From positions 24,603-88,602 of the forward strand of contig JAXDJV010000010.1 in assembly GCA_034667465.1 (NCBI GenBank): 64,000 bases of DNA, written 5' to 3'. The position numbers were made by a program, and so were the translations under genes. This document shows, one piece after another, positions 7,201 to 15,358 of this stretch. Every line of letters starts with the position of its first letter. Positions within the stretch are counted from its first letter, which is position 1. The stretch comes from JAOBAU01 sp034667465. Lineage in GTDB: Bacteria > Acidobacteriota > Thermoanaerobaculia > Gp7-AA8. A model generated the notes under the pieces. It was not told the DNA's origin and ran no database searches. It saw only the letters and a program-made list of their open reading frames with translations.

Positions 7201-9992
7201 TTCAGATCGTTCGCGGTCAGCGCGAGGCCGCCGCACTGGTTGATGCCTTTGAGCAGATCCTGCACTTCCTCGTAGCTGAGCGTGCCGTCCTCGTAGTTGT
7301 AGCCGTTCGCGGCGCCGTCCGATGACGTCACGTCGAACTTCACGAGGTGGATGTGTTGGCCGATGATGTCGGTCGGCGTGCGTACTTCGTAGTCATCGAG
7401 CAGGAAGTAGTTCGGCACGAGGTTGGTGTGCCAGAACTCGACGCCCTGTCCGGCGTTCGCGCGGATGAAGAACGGCTGCGGCGGCACGTCGGAGTACGCG
7501 GTCGGCAGCACGTCGCGCCACAGCGTGATCAGTCGCGCCTGCGGGTAATGCCACCCCTTCTTGTTGAAGACGAAGTCGGTCTGGATCACCGCCGCTTTGT
7601 ATTTGATCCAGTCCGTGTCCCTGATCGGCCGGCACTGCAGATCGCCGGCCGGCGGATTGTTCTCGTCGTACGGTATGAGTCCCGGATTCGCGTACGGTGC
7701 GCCGGAGATTCGCGTCAGGCCGTTCGTCCGATACGGACTCGCGCTCCCTTCCGGCGTGAACGACGGATGGAAACATTTCTCGTGGTAGGTCATCGCCACT
7801 TTTTCTTCCGCGGTGCCGTCTTCCGGCAGCTCGTAGGCGTTGACCTTGTCCATGTCCTTGCTGAAGTTCAGCGTGGTGTGCTGCTCGTTGTAGATGTTCG
7901 CGTTGATGATGAGATGCCGCGGCAGGCCGCCGTCGTACGGCTTGTTGGCGGCGTCGGTCGCGAAGTCGAGCGGCGGATGCGGCGCGCGAACGCCGGCCAC
8001 GCCGGGGATGAAGAACGGGAAGCCGGGGTTGATCCCTTTGTTCATGTCGCCCGCGTCGACTTCCGCTTTGAAGCCGACCGGCTTCACGCCCGGGGTGCCG
8101 TTCGGATCGTTCACCGGGACGAGCTTGACGGCGGCCGGCATCGGCGGCATCGCAATCGTCGGCATCGGAATCAGCGCCGGAATCGGAGTGCCGTCGGCGA
8201 TCTCGCCGTCGGGCAGAGCGCGCGTTTTGTAGCGCGCCAGTTTGTCGAATCCGGTGCTCGCATACGGCGAGCCGACTTCGTACACGTCATGCGAACGCCA
8301 GAGCGCCCACATGCCGGCCGCGAAGTGCGGATAGAAGTGGCAGTGGAAGATCGAATCGCCGACGACCTTGTTGCGATTGCCGCCGCCGTTGAATGCGATC
8401 TCCAGCGTGTACGCGCTGCCGGGATTGATCAGCTGACTGTCGAGATACGCCGAGCCGTCGCTGTTCGGCGAATGCACCCACTGATGCGCGTGCAGATGAT
8501 GAACGTGCGAAACGCCGGTGCCCGAATGGAGGATTCGGAACTTCACCCGGTCGTTGATGTAGCTGTGATAGACGTTCGACGGGTCGTCATCGAAGAGCGC
8601 CTTGTGGGCTTTGCGCACCGGAATGACGCCGGTCGGCGCATTGCCGGCCACGCCTTCCTTGCACGGTACCGACGGAACGCCGCTGATCGTGACGGCGGTC
8701 TGGTTTTCGAAGCCGTCGCCGCATGGCACGTTCGCCGGCACATCGACGAGCATGGCCGGATCGCCGCTCGACCACGCGCTCAGGAAGAATTCTTCGAAGC
8801 GGCAGTCGGGGCAGCTGCCCATCGGTCCGATGCCGAAACGATTCGCGAGAATCTCCGCACCGATGCCTCCGGTGCCGTAGTTGATCGCGAACGCGTCGCC
8901 TGCCGCGCTCAGCGTGTTCGCGATGCCGGCCGGCGCGCCCATGATCGGGAAAGCCTGCACGGCGTCGTTCAGCTCGTGATACTCGATCGTGAATTCGCGA
9001 TACGGATCGAGACGATTCGGTTCGATGTTGATCTTCTGCAGGTTCGGATCGCTCGTGCCGGCCGGGAAGCGGCCGTGATGCGGTCCGGTGATGACCGCGG
9101 TCAGATCGGTATGAACGATCTCGTTGCGATTGTCGAGCATTGCCAGGACCGGCGTGCCGGCCATCGGATTTCCCGGAGGATAGACGGCGTCGTATTTGAT
9201 GAACGGCTGGCCGATCGGACTGAAGCCGCCGCCCTGCGTCGTGTCGATCGCGAACTCGAGATCGGAGTGCGTGACCTGGCTGCGATACCACTCGGCGCCG
9301 CGCGGCTGCACGTTGACCGCGCCGAAGAGTCCGGCCGTCTGTTGCGCGCCGTCGTTCGGCTGGTTCTGGCCGCCGAACGCTGCGCCTTCGCTGTTGAGCA
9401 GGAAGGTTCCTTCTTCGGTCGCGCGCAGCGTGTACGTGATCGATTTCGTATCGTCGGGCGGAATCGTCGAGTTGGCGTTCGCGCCGACGAACGAGCCGTC
9501 GTCGAGAATCGTGTTCACCATCTGCATGCCGGCGACATGGACCGATGCGTAGCGCGTTGCCGGCTGCGTCGCCACCGGCGCATCCGCGAGCAGGTTGCGG
9601 AAGGTGATGGCGAGACAGTCGCCGACGTTCGCGCGCAGCACGATCGGGCGCGGACGTTTGCCGTAGCGCAGCATCACGTTGCCGTGCGTCAGCGTCGTTC
9701 CGGTTCCGCTCTTCGGCACGACGTCGCGTTCGAGCGCGAACACCATTCCTTCGGGCATCGCAGCGCCGAGGCGGTTCACGAGATACGGCTGATCGAGTGC
9801 GACGACTTTCGCGGTGATCGTCCGTTCGCATCCGGTGTTGCCGGCCATCGGAGCCGGTTCCGGCGCCGGCATCGGCGCGGGCTGCGGAGCCGGTGCGGGC
9901 TGTGGTGCGGGCGGCGCGCCGTACGACGTGCACGAGGCGAACAGGAGTCCGAGGATCAGGGCGAACAGACCACGGACACGAAGTGCTGGCAT
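4227..9992 (-). CDS. Giant multicopper oxidase domain lipoprotein
   Basis: The product is about 1,921 residues, several times a usual three-domain multicopper oxidase. I chose the ATG at 9992 because GGAGG lies eight bases before it; an ATG at 10007 is also in frame. The N-terminus is a lipoprotein signal (LLFASC, Cys21) followed by a Pro/Ala linker. Repeated cupredoxin domains carry copper-type motifs: HVHHLHAHQWVH (about residue 500), HCHFYPHFAAGM (about 551), QHIHLVKFDV (about 882), HDHFGPSTHQQTGLY (about 1005) and a late LHGHVW. The last 70 residues are a polar Pro/Gln/Lys tail. By size and motif layout it resembles giant oxidases such as the Mn(II) oxidase MnxG, but the metal substrate cannot be read. 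It is likely anchored on the periplasmic or outer face of the envelope. Confidence 0.88.
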   Translation of the reverse strand: MPALRVRGLFALILGLLFASCTSYGAPPAPQPAPAPQPAPMPAPEPAPMAGNTGCERTITAKVVALDQPYLVNRLGAAMPEGMVFALERDVVPKSGTGTTLTHGNVMLRYGKRPRPIVLRANVGDCLAITFRNLLADAPVATQPATRYASVHVAGMQMVNTILDDGSFVGANANSTIPPDDTKSITYTLRATEEGTFLLNSEGAAFGGQNQPNDGAQQTAGLFGAVNVQPRGAEWYRSQVTHSDLEFAIDTTQGGGFSPIGQPFIKYDAVYPPGNPMAGTPVLAMLDNRNEIVHTDLTAVITGPHHGRFPAGTSDPNLQKINIEPNRLDPYREFTIEYHELNDAVQAFPIMGAPAGIANTLSAAGDAFAINYGTGGIGAEILANRFGIGPMGSCPDCRFEEFFLSAWSSGDPAMLVDVPANVPCGDGFENQTAVTISGVPSVPCKEGVAGNAPTGVIPVRKAHKALFDDDPSNVYHSYINDRVKFRILHSGTGVSHVHHLHAHQWVHSPNSDGSAYLDSQLINPGSAYTLEIAFNGGGNRNKVVGDSIFHCHFYPHFAAGMWALWRSHDVYEVGSPYASTGFDKLARYKTRALPDGEIADGTPIPALIPMPTIAMPPMPAAVKLVPVNDPNGTPGVKPVGFKAEVDAGDMNKGINPGFPFFIPGVAGVRAPHPPLDFATDAANKPYDGGLPRHLIINANIYNEQHTTLNFSKDMDKVNAYELPEDGTAEEKVAMTYHEKCFHPSFTPEGSASPYRTNGLTRISGAPYANPGLIPYDENNPPAGDLQCRPIRDTDWIKYKAAVIQTDFVFNKKGWHYPQARLITLWRDVLPTAYSDVPPQPFFIRANAGQGVEFWHTNLVPNYFLLDDYEVRTPTDIIGQHIHLVKFDVTSSDGAANGYNYEDGTLSYEEVQDLLKGINQCGGLALTANDLKKCNTNNTKRVKRNPAAPPKEICESTDPARTKHCKEEWAGAQTTIQRWFADPIPHENINGTRTLRTVFTHDHFGPSTHQQTGLYAALLVEPTGSTWSKGESGDPLHSRDDGGPTTWNAVIETPGQELNTYREFALAMQDFQFAYRATSKKKASSDPNVGWSDPSNVIDPVPQQTDLGPMPQPQIISAGPTQGTTSFNYRNEPLPWRVSPGTSASDPKTTDLSYVFASNITRNDPQMNSQPPLGGEINPTKPGGFIWPRKPLTEGMQPGDPYTPLLRAYEGDRVQVRIVAGAHMLPHAFTVGGMKWLFEPSWDQSGFRSSQSMGISEHFEFIFETPRASPSADAAHNWTDYLYQPDASNQKHGIVDGTWGIFRAYKSKLANLVELSTNRNVTALPPATAEWGYSCPPVSPSQVKRFRVVSSTPSPFNMNSRGAGAGGRFNNTITNNQPMMFTLSDNTSTTEPLIMRANAGDCIALTIANGFDPTAPQFTEGGSTAAFAPTIKLLPSKQASLTPALLSFDAMRSTGMNVGFNPDQTVPIGGEKTLYWYAGQTKISSGGAVTGRPIELGGVNLTPSDPLEQDLHGLVGGLVVEPANTIACPDIFNPRNNMLQYGSATIYNGGDCTNPVGLRYREFVLLTQDDLASVTWPGATWTPPAGTTVTSPAGSTRVAVNFRTEPMAYRFNAATSTFVGRTDIWQGYSDGLVLAEPQTPIFAAAAGTPARMRLLHPGGAGDQQVLALHGHVWQELPYTGTAANASGSIGNNVDSQNLGARDNFGTNMAYEIDLPSAGGGDMSKNVWPVAGDYLWRTTPANFLELGLWGVLRVTEKSGSDAVRIAGSQFSNGELTVFGSTTVYVDRAANPKNGNRAATVSLFLSQPGTPGNGTQLSADVKVGENGLWSFSTTSSGITTNDPRVVTAISPNGGIATHPVENVILLGQPQTPQPEVQGESGRFVSSPRQHIGEDKPKDEQAPTKLSAPKPIEQGKKPNTTPPAH

Positions 9993-10030
9993 GCGGGATT
10001 CCTCCATCTGACTAAAAGACGCGTTTCCGT

Positions 10031-10059
10031 CCCCTTTCGTGAAGGGATTTCACGAGGGG
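10031..10059. promoter_or_regulatory. Palindromic operator candidate in a divergent promoter
   Basis: TCGTGAA-GGGAT-TTCACGA is a perfect seven-base inverted repeat, flanked by CCCC on the left and GGGG on the right. It sits in the roughly 96-base region between the divergent giant oxidase gene and the GT2 gene, where a dimeric regulator could control both. A role as operator is inferred. Confidence 0.4.
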
Positions 10060-10088
10060 CGAGGGGAGCGCGTCTTCCCGTACAGAGC

Positions 10089-10868
10089 ATGCTGAAGGTC
10101 GTCATCAACTGCGGCCGTTGTGAGGCGTTCATCGGCGACTGCCTTGCCTCCGTCCGGCGGCAGAGTTACGGCGCGTGGCAGGCGCTGGTGACGGTCGATC
10201 GCCGCGGCGACAAAACGTACGAGCGCGCACTTGAAGCGAGCGGCGGCGACGAGCGTTTCGTGATCGTGCAAAACGCGCGGCGCCGTTATCCGATGCGCAA
10301 CATCGTCAGCGCGATCGAACGGAGCGGCGCCGAGGCGGAAGACATCATCGTCATCCTCGATGGCGACGACTGGCTGATCGATGACGACGCGTTCGCGCGC
10401 ATCGCCGCCGCCTACGAGGAGACCGGCTGCTGGATGACGTACGGCAGCTGGATCAGCAATCAGCCCGGACATCCGGGGCGCTGGCCGGCGTATCGGGATG
10501 ACGTCGCCGACTTTCGCGGCGAGCGCTGGCTCGGCACCGCCATTCGTACGTGGAAGAAGTGGCTGTGGGATCTCATCGATCCGAATGATTTTCGCGACGA
10601 GCGCGGACGCTGGCTGCGGATCACCGAGGATCTCGCCTGCATGTTTCCGATGTTCGAGATGGCGACGACGCGGCGCGCGCATCACATCGCCGAGCCGCTC
10701 ATGCTCTACAACCGGCTGAGCCATCACGATCCGAAGCGGCGCATGGCCGAGGAGGGGATTCGCAACGCGGCGTGGCTGCGGACGCGGCCTCGTTACGCGC
10801 CGCTGACATTCACAAAAGAGGCTGTCGAATCGTCTTTGCAGACGACAGAAGCGCGTTTCCCGGCATAA
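10089..10868 (+). CDS. Family 2 glycosyltransferase
   Basis: The real gene starts at ATG 10089; the open frame upstream is only the shadow of the oxidase gene. The 259-residue protein has a GT-A fold beginning: KVVINCGRCEAFIGDCLASV, QSYGAWQALVTVD, and the nucleotide-sugar/metal motif ILDGDDWLIDDDAF (residues about 90-103). The acceptor half holds a run of Trp residues (RTWKKWLWDL) and an ITEDLACMFPMFEMA segment. No membrane helix is seen, so it is probably cytosolic. It directly precedes a Thr/Gly/Lys repeat protein with a 11-base gap, and two more glycosyltransferases close the locus, so a protein or peptide acceptor is possible. Confidence 0.85.
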   Translation: MLKVVINCGRCEAFIGDCLASVRRQSYGAWQALVTVDRRGDKTYERALEASGGDERFVIVQNARRRYPMRNIVSAIERSGAEAEDIIVILDGDDWLIDDDAFARIAAAYEETGCWMTYGSWISNQPGHPGRWPAYRDDVADFRGERWLGTAIRTWKKWLWDLIDPNDFRDERGRWLRITEDLACMFPMFEMATTRRAHHIAEPLMLYNRLSHHDPKRRMAEEGIRNAAWLRTRPRYAPLTFTKEAVESSLQTTEARFPA

Positions 10869-10879
10869 GGAGGTAAGTC

Positions 10880-11311
10880 ATGGGTGGCAAGACCAATGGT
10901 GGCGGTGGTGGTGGCGGCGATGTCGTCGTAATCACCGTCAGCCGCGCATGCGCCAAAGAGTTCCTGACCGCGATCACGATCGCCCTCGGCTCGAAACCGA
11001 TCAAGAAGATCACCAAGGGCAAGAAGGGTAAAGGCGGAAAGGGCGGCGGCAAGTCGACCGGCGGCGGCGGAAAAACGACGACGGGCGGCAAGACGACGAC
11101 CGGCGGCGGGAAGACGACGACGGGCGGCGGAAAAACCACGACCGGTGGCGGAAAGACCACGACCGGTGGCGGCACGACGACGGGTGGCGGCAAGACGACG
11201 ACGGGTGGCGGCAAGCCTCCGAGCGGCGGCAAGACGACCACGGGCGGCGGGACGACCACGACCGGCGGCGGCAAGTCGACCACCGGCGGCGCCAAAACCG
11301 CTAAGCGGTAA
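10880..11311 (+). CDS. Thr/Gly/Lys repeat protein
   Basis: The ATG follows a near-perfect Shine-Dalgarno site (AAGGAGGT, 10867-10874), the strongest in the region, which suggests high translation. The 143-residue product has three parts: a Gly-rich start with a run of Gly, a short ordinary segment (DVVVITVSRACAKEFLTAIT, with the only Cys at residue 24), a Lys/Gly stretch, and then about ten copies of KTTTGGG-type repeats to the end. It has no Sec signal. The repeats are too regular for an enzyme. It could be a structural or cell-surface protein, or a substrate for Thr modification such as O-glycosylation or phosphorylation, given its neighbours. The GKTTT motifs are not a working P-loop. Confidence 0.72.
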   Translation: MGGKTNGGGGGGGDVVVITVSRACAKEFLTAITIALGSKPIKKITKGKKGKGGKGGGKSTGGGGKTTTGGKTTTGGGKTTTGGGKTTTGGGKTTTGGGTTTGGGKTTTGGGKPPSGGKTTTGGGTTTTGGGKSTTGGAKTAKR

Positions 11312-11320
11312 CGCCTTCGC

Positions 11321-13390
11321 GTGTCGAGCATCTCTCCGGGGCGCGAGCGTTTGCTCCGCCCCACGATGCGACCGGTTCGCCCGCCGCGGCCGAGCGCACG
11401 CGTGGAGCGACTCGTGCGCGAGCACGCTGGCGAGCATCGCGATCTCGCGCTGCTCGTCGACGTCGTGCTCGCGCAACGCGGCTATCTCCGTGCGCTCGCC
11501 CGGACGGCAGCGGAGCTTGCGCGCAACGGCGCGGAAGCGTGGCCTGTGCGCCGCGCGGCGACGCTCGTTCTCGAACATCTTCTCCTCCGAACGGACGACG
11601 TCTCCGAATGGCACTGGTGGATGCGCGAGCTGCACATCACCGGCATCGACGCGCGACAACTTCGCGCGCGAATGTCGCGTCTCTCTCGCGTTCATGAATC
11701 GATCGCGACCGATTCAGGGCTCGGCGACTTCTTCCACATCGCCGCACGCGATTGCCGGCTGACGCTGGCGCGATACACCTTCGGCGCGAACGAAGTGATC
11801 GCCCAAATCGAGCGCGATCTCCGCCGCTCGCGCGGCCTGCGCAGCAAGCCCGATTACGGTCATCGTCTCGTCTACGAAGAGGCCGATCACATCCTCGACA
11901 CGCTCGCGCCGATGGATCGCGCGATCATCGAGCACCTCGGCCGCGACGCAACCATTCGCTTCACCACCGAGCGGACGACCGACGACATCAACACGCTCAT
12001 CGAGCATCCGGTCGGTACCGTCGTCGCGGTGATCAAGCCGCCCGGCAGCGACATCGAGATCGAGATCAAACGCGCCGGCGTCCGCGAGCCGTTTCCGTTC
12101 GACGTCGTCTTCGCGCGCGGCGGCTACATCGTTCCGAACTCGCACTTCCTGCACGGCGGCTCGATGGAACACCTCCTCGCATTCGAGACGTCGCAGGCGA
12201 GCGTGCTGTCGCGGCTCTATCGCAGCGTGCACGGCGTCGACGCACCGATGTCGCGCACGATTCACCTCGCCACCGTCTACACGATTCCGACTCCGGATGG
12301 CGAAGTCGACGTGCTCGATTACTTCACCGATCCGAGCGTCTTCGGTGAGCGCTACAAAGCGATGCGCGCGCGGATGGATGACTGCGTCGCGGAGCTCGCG
12401 AATCAGCAGAAGAAGGATCGCGAGCCGCCGATCAACGAGCTGTCGCTCACGCTCGAGTTCCTCGGGCAGATCAAGCCGGCGCAGGCGGTGCAGGTCGGAA
12501 CAACATCGTTTCGTTTGGAACGGCTCGCCGCCTATCTCGCACCGAACGGCGACGCTCGTTTCTTCGGCCGCGATCGCGGCGTCGACTTCACACCGGCCGC
12601 CGCACGGCGTTTCGCTGATGAACTGCTCGACGAGATCCTCTGCGTCTACGAGCCGCCGCGCGTTGCGTATCGCAGCTACGCGAGCTACCTCGACGCCGCG
12701 TATGCGGTGCGCGCGAATCGCCGCCGCGCGAACGCGAACTACCTCGACGCGATGACGCAGTTCGGCCGCATGTGGGGAACGCTCCTCGCCGCGCGCGGAC
12801 ACAGCGAAGGGGAATCGTTCGTGTCGCGCAACGCAGGACTGCGCAGCGTCTTCGCGGACGGCCAGTGGCAGCTGCGAATGGTCTTCATGGACCACGACTC
12901 GCTCTCGTTCGCGTCGCGCCATCGCAACGCCTACCATCCCGCCGGATCGGTGCGTTGCGCCGCGAAAGACGCGCGCTTCATCTTCGGCGGCTACTCGGGC
13001 AAGCGATACGTGCGCGGCTCCGTCGATTACCTGCGCGAGATCTATCGCGTGAATCGCGTCACCGAACGCCGCGGCATGACCGCGATGCGCGAAGCGATGA
13101 AAGCCGCGTACGACCTGACGCAATCGACGATGCGCAACGACGCCGCGACGAGCGAGCTGTTCCAGGTCGCGTTCATGGAAAAACTCGGCGACTGGGACCG
13201 GGTCGTCGGCCGCTACATGCGCACGCCGCGCAACGCCGCCGCGCGCAACGCGTGGAAGAGCGAGACGCGCGCGTTTCTCGCGGAGCGCGGCTACACCGAG
13301 CCGCTCGCGAACGAGTACGTCGAGACGATCATGAAGTACTCGCGCTTCCTGCGGCGGATCGCGTTCCTGTTCGCCCCCCCGTCATCCTGA
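11321..13390 (+). CDS. Large protein of unknown function, possibly kinase-like
   Basis: This 689-residue protein starts at GTG nine bases after the repeat-protein gene; an ATG at 11366 is an alternative. I do not recognise the family. The first about 190 residues are helical and Arg-rich. The middle has features like a kinase N-lobe: GTVVAVIKPPGSDIEIEIKR, then a helix with LLAFETSQ and a hinge-like VDVLDYFTDP. The C-terminal half has LLAARGHS, SRNAGL and VFMDHDSL, which could be a catalytic loop Asn and a metal-binding Asp of an APH-type fold. A standard catalytic HxD is not seen. If it acts on the Thr-rich neighbour it might phosphorylate or dehydrate it; that is speculation. Its stop codon lies inside a dispersed repeat. 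Confidence 0.6.
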   Translation: MSSISPGRERLLRPTMRPVRPPRPSARVERLVREHAGEHRDLALLVDVVLAQRGYLRALARTAAELARNGAEAWPVRRAATLVLEHLLLRTDDVSEWHWWMRELHITGIDARQLRARMSRLSRVHESIATDSGLGDFFHIAARDCRLTLARYTFGANEVIAQIERDLRRSRGLRSKPDYGHRLVYEEADHILDTLAPMDRAIIEHLGRDATIRFTTERTTDDINTLIEHPVGTVVAVIKPPGSDIEIEIKRAGVREPFPFDVVFARGGYIVPNSHFLHGGSMEHLLAFETSQASVLSRLYRSVHGVDAPMSRTIHLATVYTIPTPDGEVDVLDYFTDPSVFGERYKAMRARMDDCVAELANQQKKDREPPINELSLTLEFLGQIKPAQAVQVGTTSFRLERLAAYLAPNGDARFFGRDRGVDFTPAAARRFADELLDEILCVYEPPRVAYRSYASYLDAAYAVRANRRRANANYLDAMTQFGRMWGTLLAARGHSEGESFVSRNAGLRSVFADGQWQLRMVFMDHDSLSFASRHRNAYHPAGSVRCAAKDARFIFGGYSGKRYVRGSVDYLREIYRVNRVTERRGMTAMREAMKAAYDLTQSTMRNDAATSELFQVAFMEKLGDWDRVVGRYMRTPRNAAARNAWKSETRAFLAERGYTEPLANEYVETIMKYSRFLRRIAFLFAPPSS

Positions 13391-13473
13391 GCGAAGCGAA
13401 GGATCCGGGCGGTGGGACTCGCTGCGGTAGCGCGCCCCGCCCACGCAGATCCTTCGCTAACGCTCAGGATGAC
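13381..13473. repeat. Dispersed palindromic repeat, copy A
   Basis: Two inverted 25-26-base arms, GTCATCCTGAGCGAAGCGAA and its near reverse complement, flank a 42-base GC-rich centre. The element supplies the TGA stop of the plus-strand gene ending at 13390 and that of the minus-strand gene ending at 13464. Further copies are at 38566, 51922 and 57004 (half). Confidence 0.85.
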
Positions 13474-14180
13474 GTTTGCGCGTACCGCCGCTTCAACTGC
13501 TCATACGTCGAGCGCGGATCGTGCTCCGCATCCTTGTCGCGGCCGCCGCGCCGCCACATCTCATTCCAGAGATGCACGGCGACGCACGATTCCGGCAGCG
13601 GCGGCGGATCGGGTGCAAGCAGCTGATCCCACTCGCGATATCCGATCGGACAGAACACTTCCGGCGGACGGACGAAACGCTGCAGCGCGAATTTCTCGAC
13701 GGTCGCGCCGACCAGCGCCGGTCCGGTCTCGCCCCAGCGGATGTTGTCGCGATCCTTCGCCTCGCACGTCTCCCACGCGAAGCGCATCGCGTCGCTGCCG
13801 CGCGGCGCTTTGATGAAGCCGGCGTTGATCACCGCCCCTTTCGGCGAGTCCTCGCTCGAGAAAACGTACTCGTCATCAAAGGCCAGCGGCCGCAACGCGA
13901 TCATGTCGGTGTCGGCCCAGCATCCGCCGCGCTCGAGCAGCAGCTTGTAGCGAAAGAAATTCGAAAAGCCCGAATACGAGCGGTGCTCGCGATAGAAAAA
14001 GATCGCCGACTCCGGCAGGATCTCGCGGCCGTCGCGCACCACGACACCGGACGGCACGCCGTCGACCTCACCGTACGTGTAAAGATGAGTCTCGTGGCCG
14101 TTCGCGACGAACGACGTCAGCGCGAGGCGCTCCATCACCGACAGCCGCGGCCCGACCCACAGCATCTGAATCAACTCCAT
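13464..14180 (-). CDS. DXD-type glycosyltransferase (GT32-like)
   Basis: The product is about 238 residues from ATG 14180; an upstream ATG at 14198 is possible. It has the DXD sugar-transferase pattern: an opening IQMLWVGPRLSVMERLALTSF, then GFSNFFRYKLLLERGGCWADTDMIALRPL, where ADTDM provides the metal-binding DXD near residue 95. Later, AVINAGFIKAPRGSDAMRF and VHLWNEMW complete the family pattern. Related enzymes add sugars to polysaccharides or proteins. It follows the GT4 gene with a ten-base overlap, so both are co-expressed. The C-terminal Ser-Ser-stop is encoded by a dispersed repeat that also ends the convergent gene. Confidence 0.8.
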   Translation of the reverse strand: MELIQMLWVGPRLSVMERLALTSFVANGHETHLYTYGEVDGVPSGVVVRDGREILPESAIFFYREHRSYSGFSNFFRYKLLLERGGCWADTDMIALRPLAFDDEYVFSSEDSPKGAVINAGFIKAPRGSDAMRFAWETCEAKDRDNIRWGETGPALVGATVEKFALQRFVRPPEVFCPIGYREWDQLLAPDPPPLPESCVAVHLWNEMWRRGGRDKDAEHDPRSTYEQLKRRYAQTSS

Positions 14181-15316
14181 CCGAGCAGTTCCTCCCACTG
14201 TCCCATGATGCGCGACGCGCTGAAGCGCTCGACGATCTCCGGCGCGCGCGCAGCGAGTGCACGACGCTCCTCATCGTTCGACATCAGCCGGTCGAGCGCC
14301 GACGCGAAGTCGCGAATGGCATGACTGCGAACGAGCAGTCCATCGATGCTGTCGCGCACGATGTCGCGAACGCCGGCGCCGCAATCGACGACGACGGCGG
14401 GAAGTCCCGCTGCCATCGCCTCGCAAAGCGCATTCGGAAATCCTTCCGTCGCCGAAGTCATCGCGAAGATGTCGCCCGTTGCAAGCGCGCCATAGACGTC
14501 ACGCGTCGCGCCGTGCAGCGTAATGAGCTCTCTCATCGAGAGCCGCTCGACATGCGCATCAAGCCGCGCGCGCTCCGGCCCGTCGCCCCAGATATCCAGC
14601 CGCCAATTCGGATGTTGCGGCGCAGCGCGCGCAAATGCTTCGATGAGCATCCCGATTCGCTTCGCCGGATCGAGCCGCGTCACGGTGACGACGCGAAAGA
14701 ATCCCTCTCCCTCCGGGAGAGGGTGCCCGAAGGGCGGGTGAGGGGCGACAAACGAAGAGACAACGTGACACGTCACCCCATACCGCCCAATGACGCTCGC
14801 CGCGTCAGCAGTCAACGTCACCACCGCATCCGCCCGCGGATAAAATCTCCCCCGCAAAACCTCCCAGTCGCCGATCGTGCAAAGCCGCGGATCGCAATGC
14901 TCCGACACGATCCGCCGCATCGGCAGTCCATCAGTCGCGAGCAACATCCGGATGTTCGTCGAATCCCCCAGTGAGATCACGGCAAGAGGATCAGTCTCGA
15001 TGATCGTCCGCCGCAGCAGCGCGACGAGCACCACATCAGCGAGCAGCGTCTCCTCCGAATCGCGCGACAGATTCATCGCTCGCGCCACGGCGCTCATCGT
15101 CTCCGCATCGAGCTCATGATCGCGCGGCGCGCGAAACCAGCCGACGTCGCGCACGGTGACGTTCGGATGGAGATCGAACGCGATCTCGCGTTCGCGCTGA
15201 TAGATCGTCACGATCGACGGCCGCCACCCCTTCGCTGCCCAGTGGTTCGCCATGTTCGCGGCGACACGCTCCTGCCCGCCGGCGCGCAGACTGCCGACCA
15301 CGATCGTCACCCTCAT
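14171..15316 (-). CDS. Family 4 glycosyltransferase
   Basis: The gene starts at ATG 15316, where MRVTIVVGSLRAGGQERVAAN gives the classic GT-B opening; the longer frame upstream would overlap the divergent SCO gene. The C-terminal Rossmann half has VTRLDPAKRIGMLIEAFARA, LDIWGDGPERARLDAHV and the EX7E-type nucleotide-sugar site in TSATEGFPNALCEAMAAGLP. The protein is about 381 residues and cytosolic. It overlaps the next glycosyltransferase gene. Near the middle, PPFGHPLPEGEGFF is encoded by a palindromic repeat (14703-14746) that seems to have inserted in frame between the two lobes. Confidence 0.9.
   Translation of the reverse strand: MRVTIVVGSLRAGGQERVAANMANHWAAKGWRPSIVTIYQREREIAFDLHPNVTVRDVGWFRAPRDHELDAETMSAVARAMNLSRDSEETLLADVVLVALLRRTIIETDPLAVISLGDSTNIRMLLATDGLPMRRIVSEHCDPRLCTIGDWEVLRGRFYPRADAVVTLTADAASVIGRYGVTCHVVSSFVAPHPPFGHPLPEGEGFFRVVTVTRLDPAKRIGMLIEAFARAAPQHPNWRLDIWGDGPERARLDAHVERLSMRELITLHGATRDVYGALATGDIFAMTSATEGFPNALCEAMAAGLPAVVVDCGAGVRDIVRDSIDGLLVRSHAIRDFASALDRLMSNDEERRALAARAPEIVERFSASRIMGQWEELLGWS
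14703..14746. repeat. Palindromic repeat inside the GT4 gene
   Basis: CCCTCTCCC-TCC-GGGAGAGGG forms a perfect nine-base-pair hairpin (14703-14723), followed by GCCC-GAA-GGGC and a GGGTGAGGGG tail. This composition differs from the surrounding codons and resembles dispersed intergenic repeats found in many genomes. It is read in frame as part of the protein. Confidence 0.65.
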
Positions 15317-15358
15317 CGTCTGCGAGGAAGACGCCGAGCCGCGCGCCGGCGTGAAAGA

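Noticed and set aside
7347..10088. Very long open frame on the plus strand across the giant oxidase gene
   Set aside because: It is the antisense shadow of the oxidase gene; the composition is Arg/Val/Asp-rich noise. Only the part from 10089 on, the GT2 gene, is real.
10880..11311. GKTTT motifs as ATP-binding P-loops
   Set aside because: They recur about ten times in low-complexity sequence without the surrounding strand-helix fold, so they are repeats and not nucleotide sites.
10810..11364. Pro/Val-rich frame on the minus strand opposite the Thr-Gly-Lys repeat gene
   Set aside because: It is the complement of the repeat DNA. The plus strand has a perfect ribosome binding site and the minus frame has none.
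11714..13123. 469-residue frame on the minus strand
   Set aside because: It is a shadow of the 689-residue gene at 11321-13390, which has the neighbour spacing and better protein composition.
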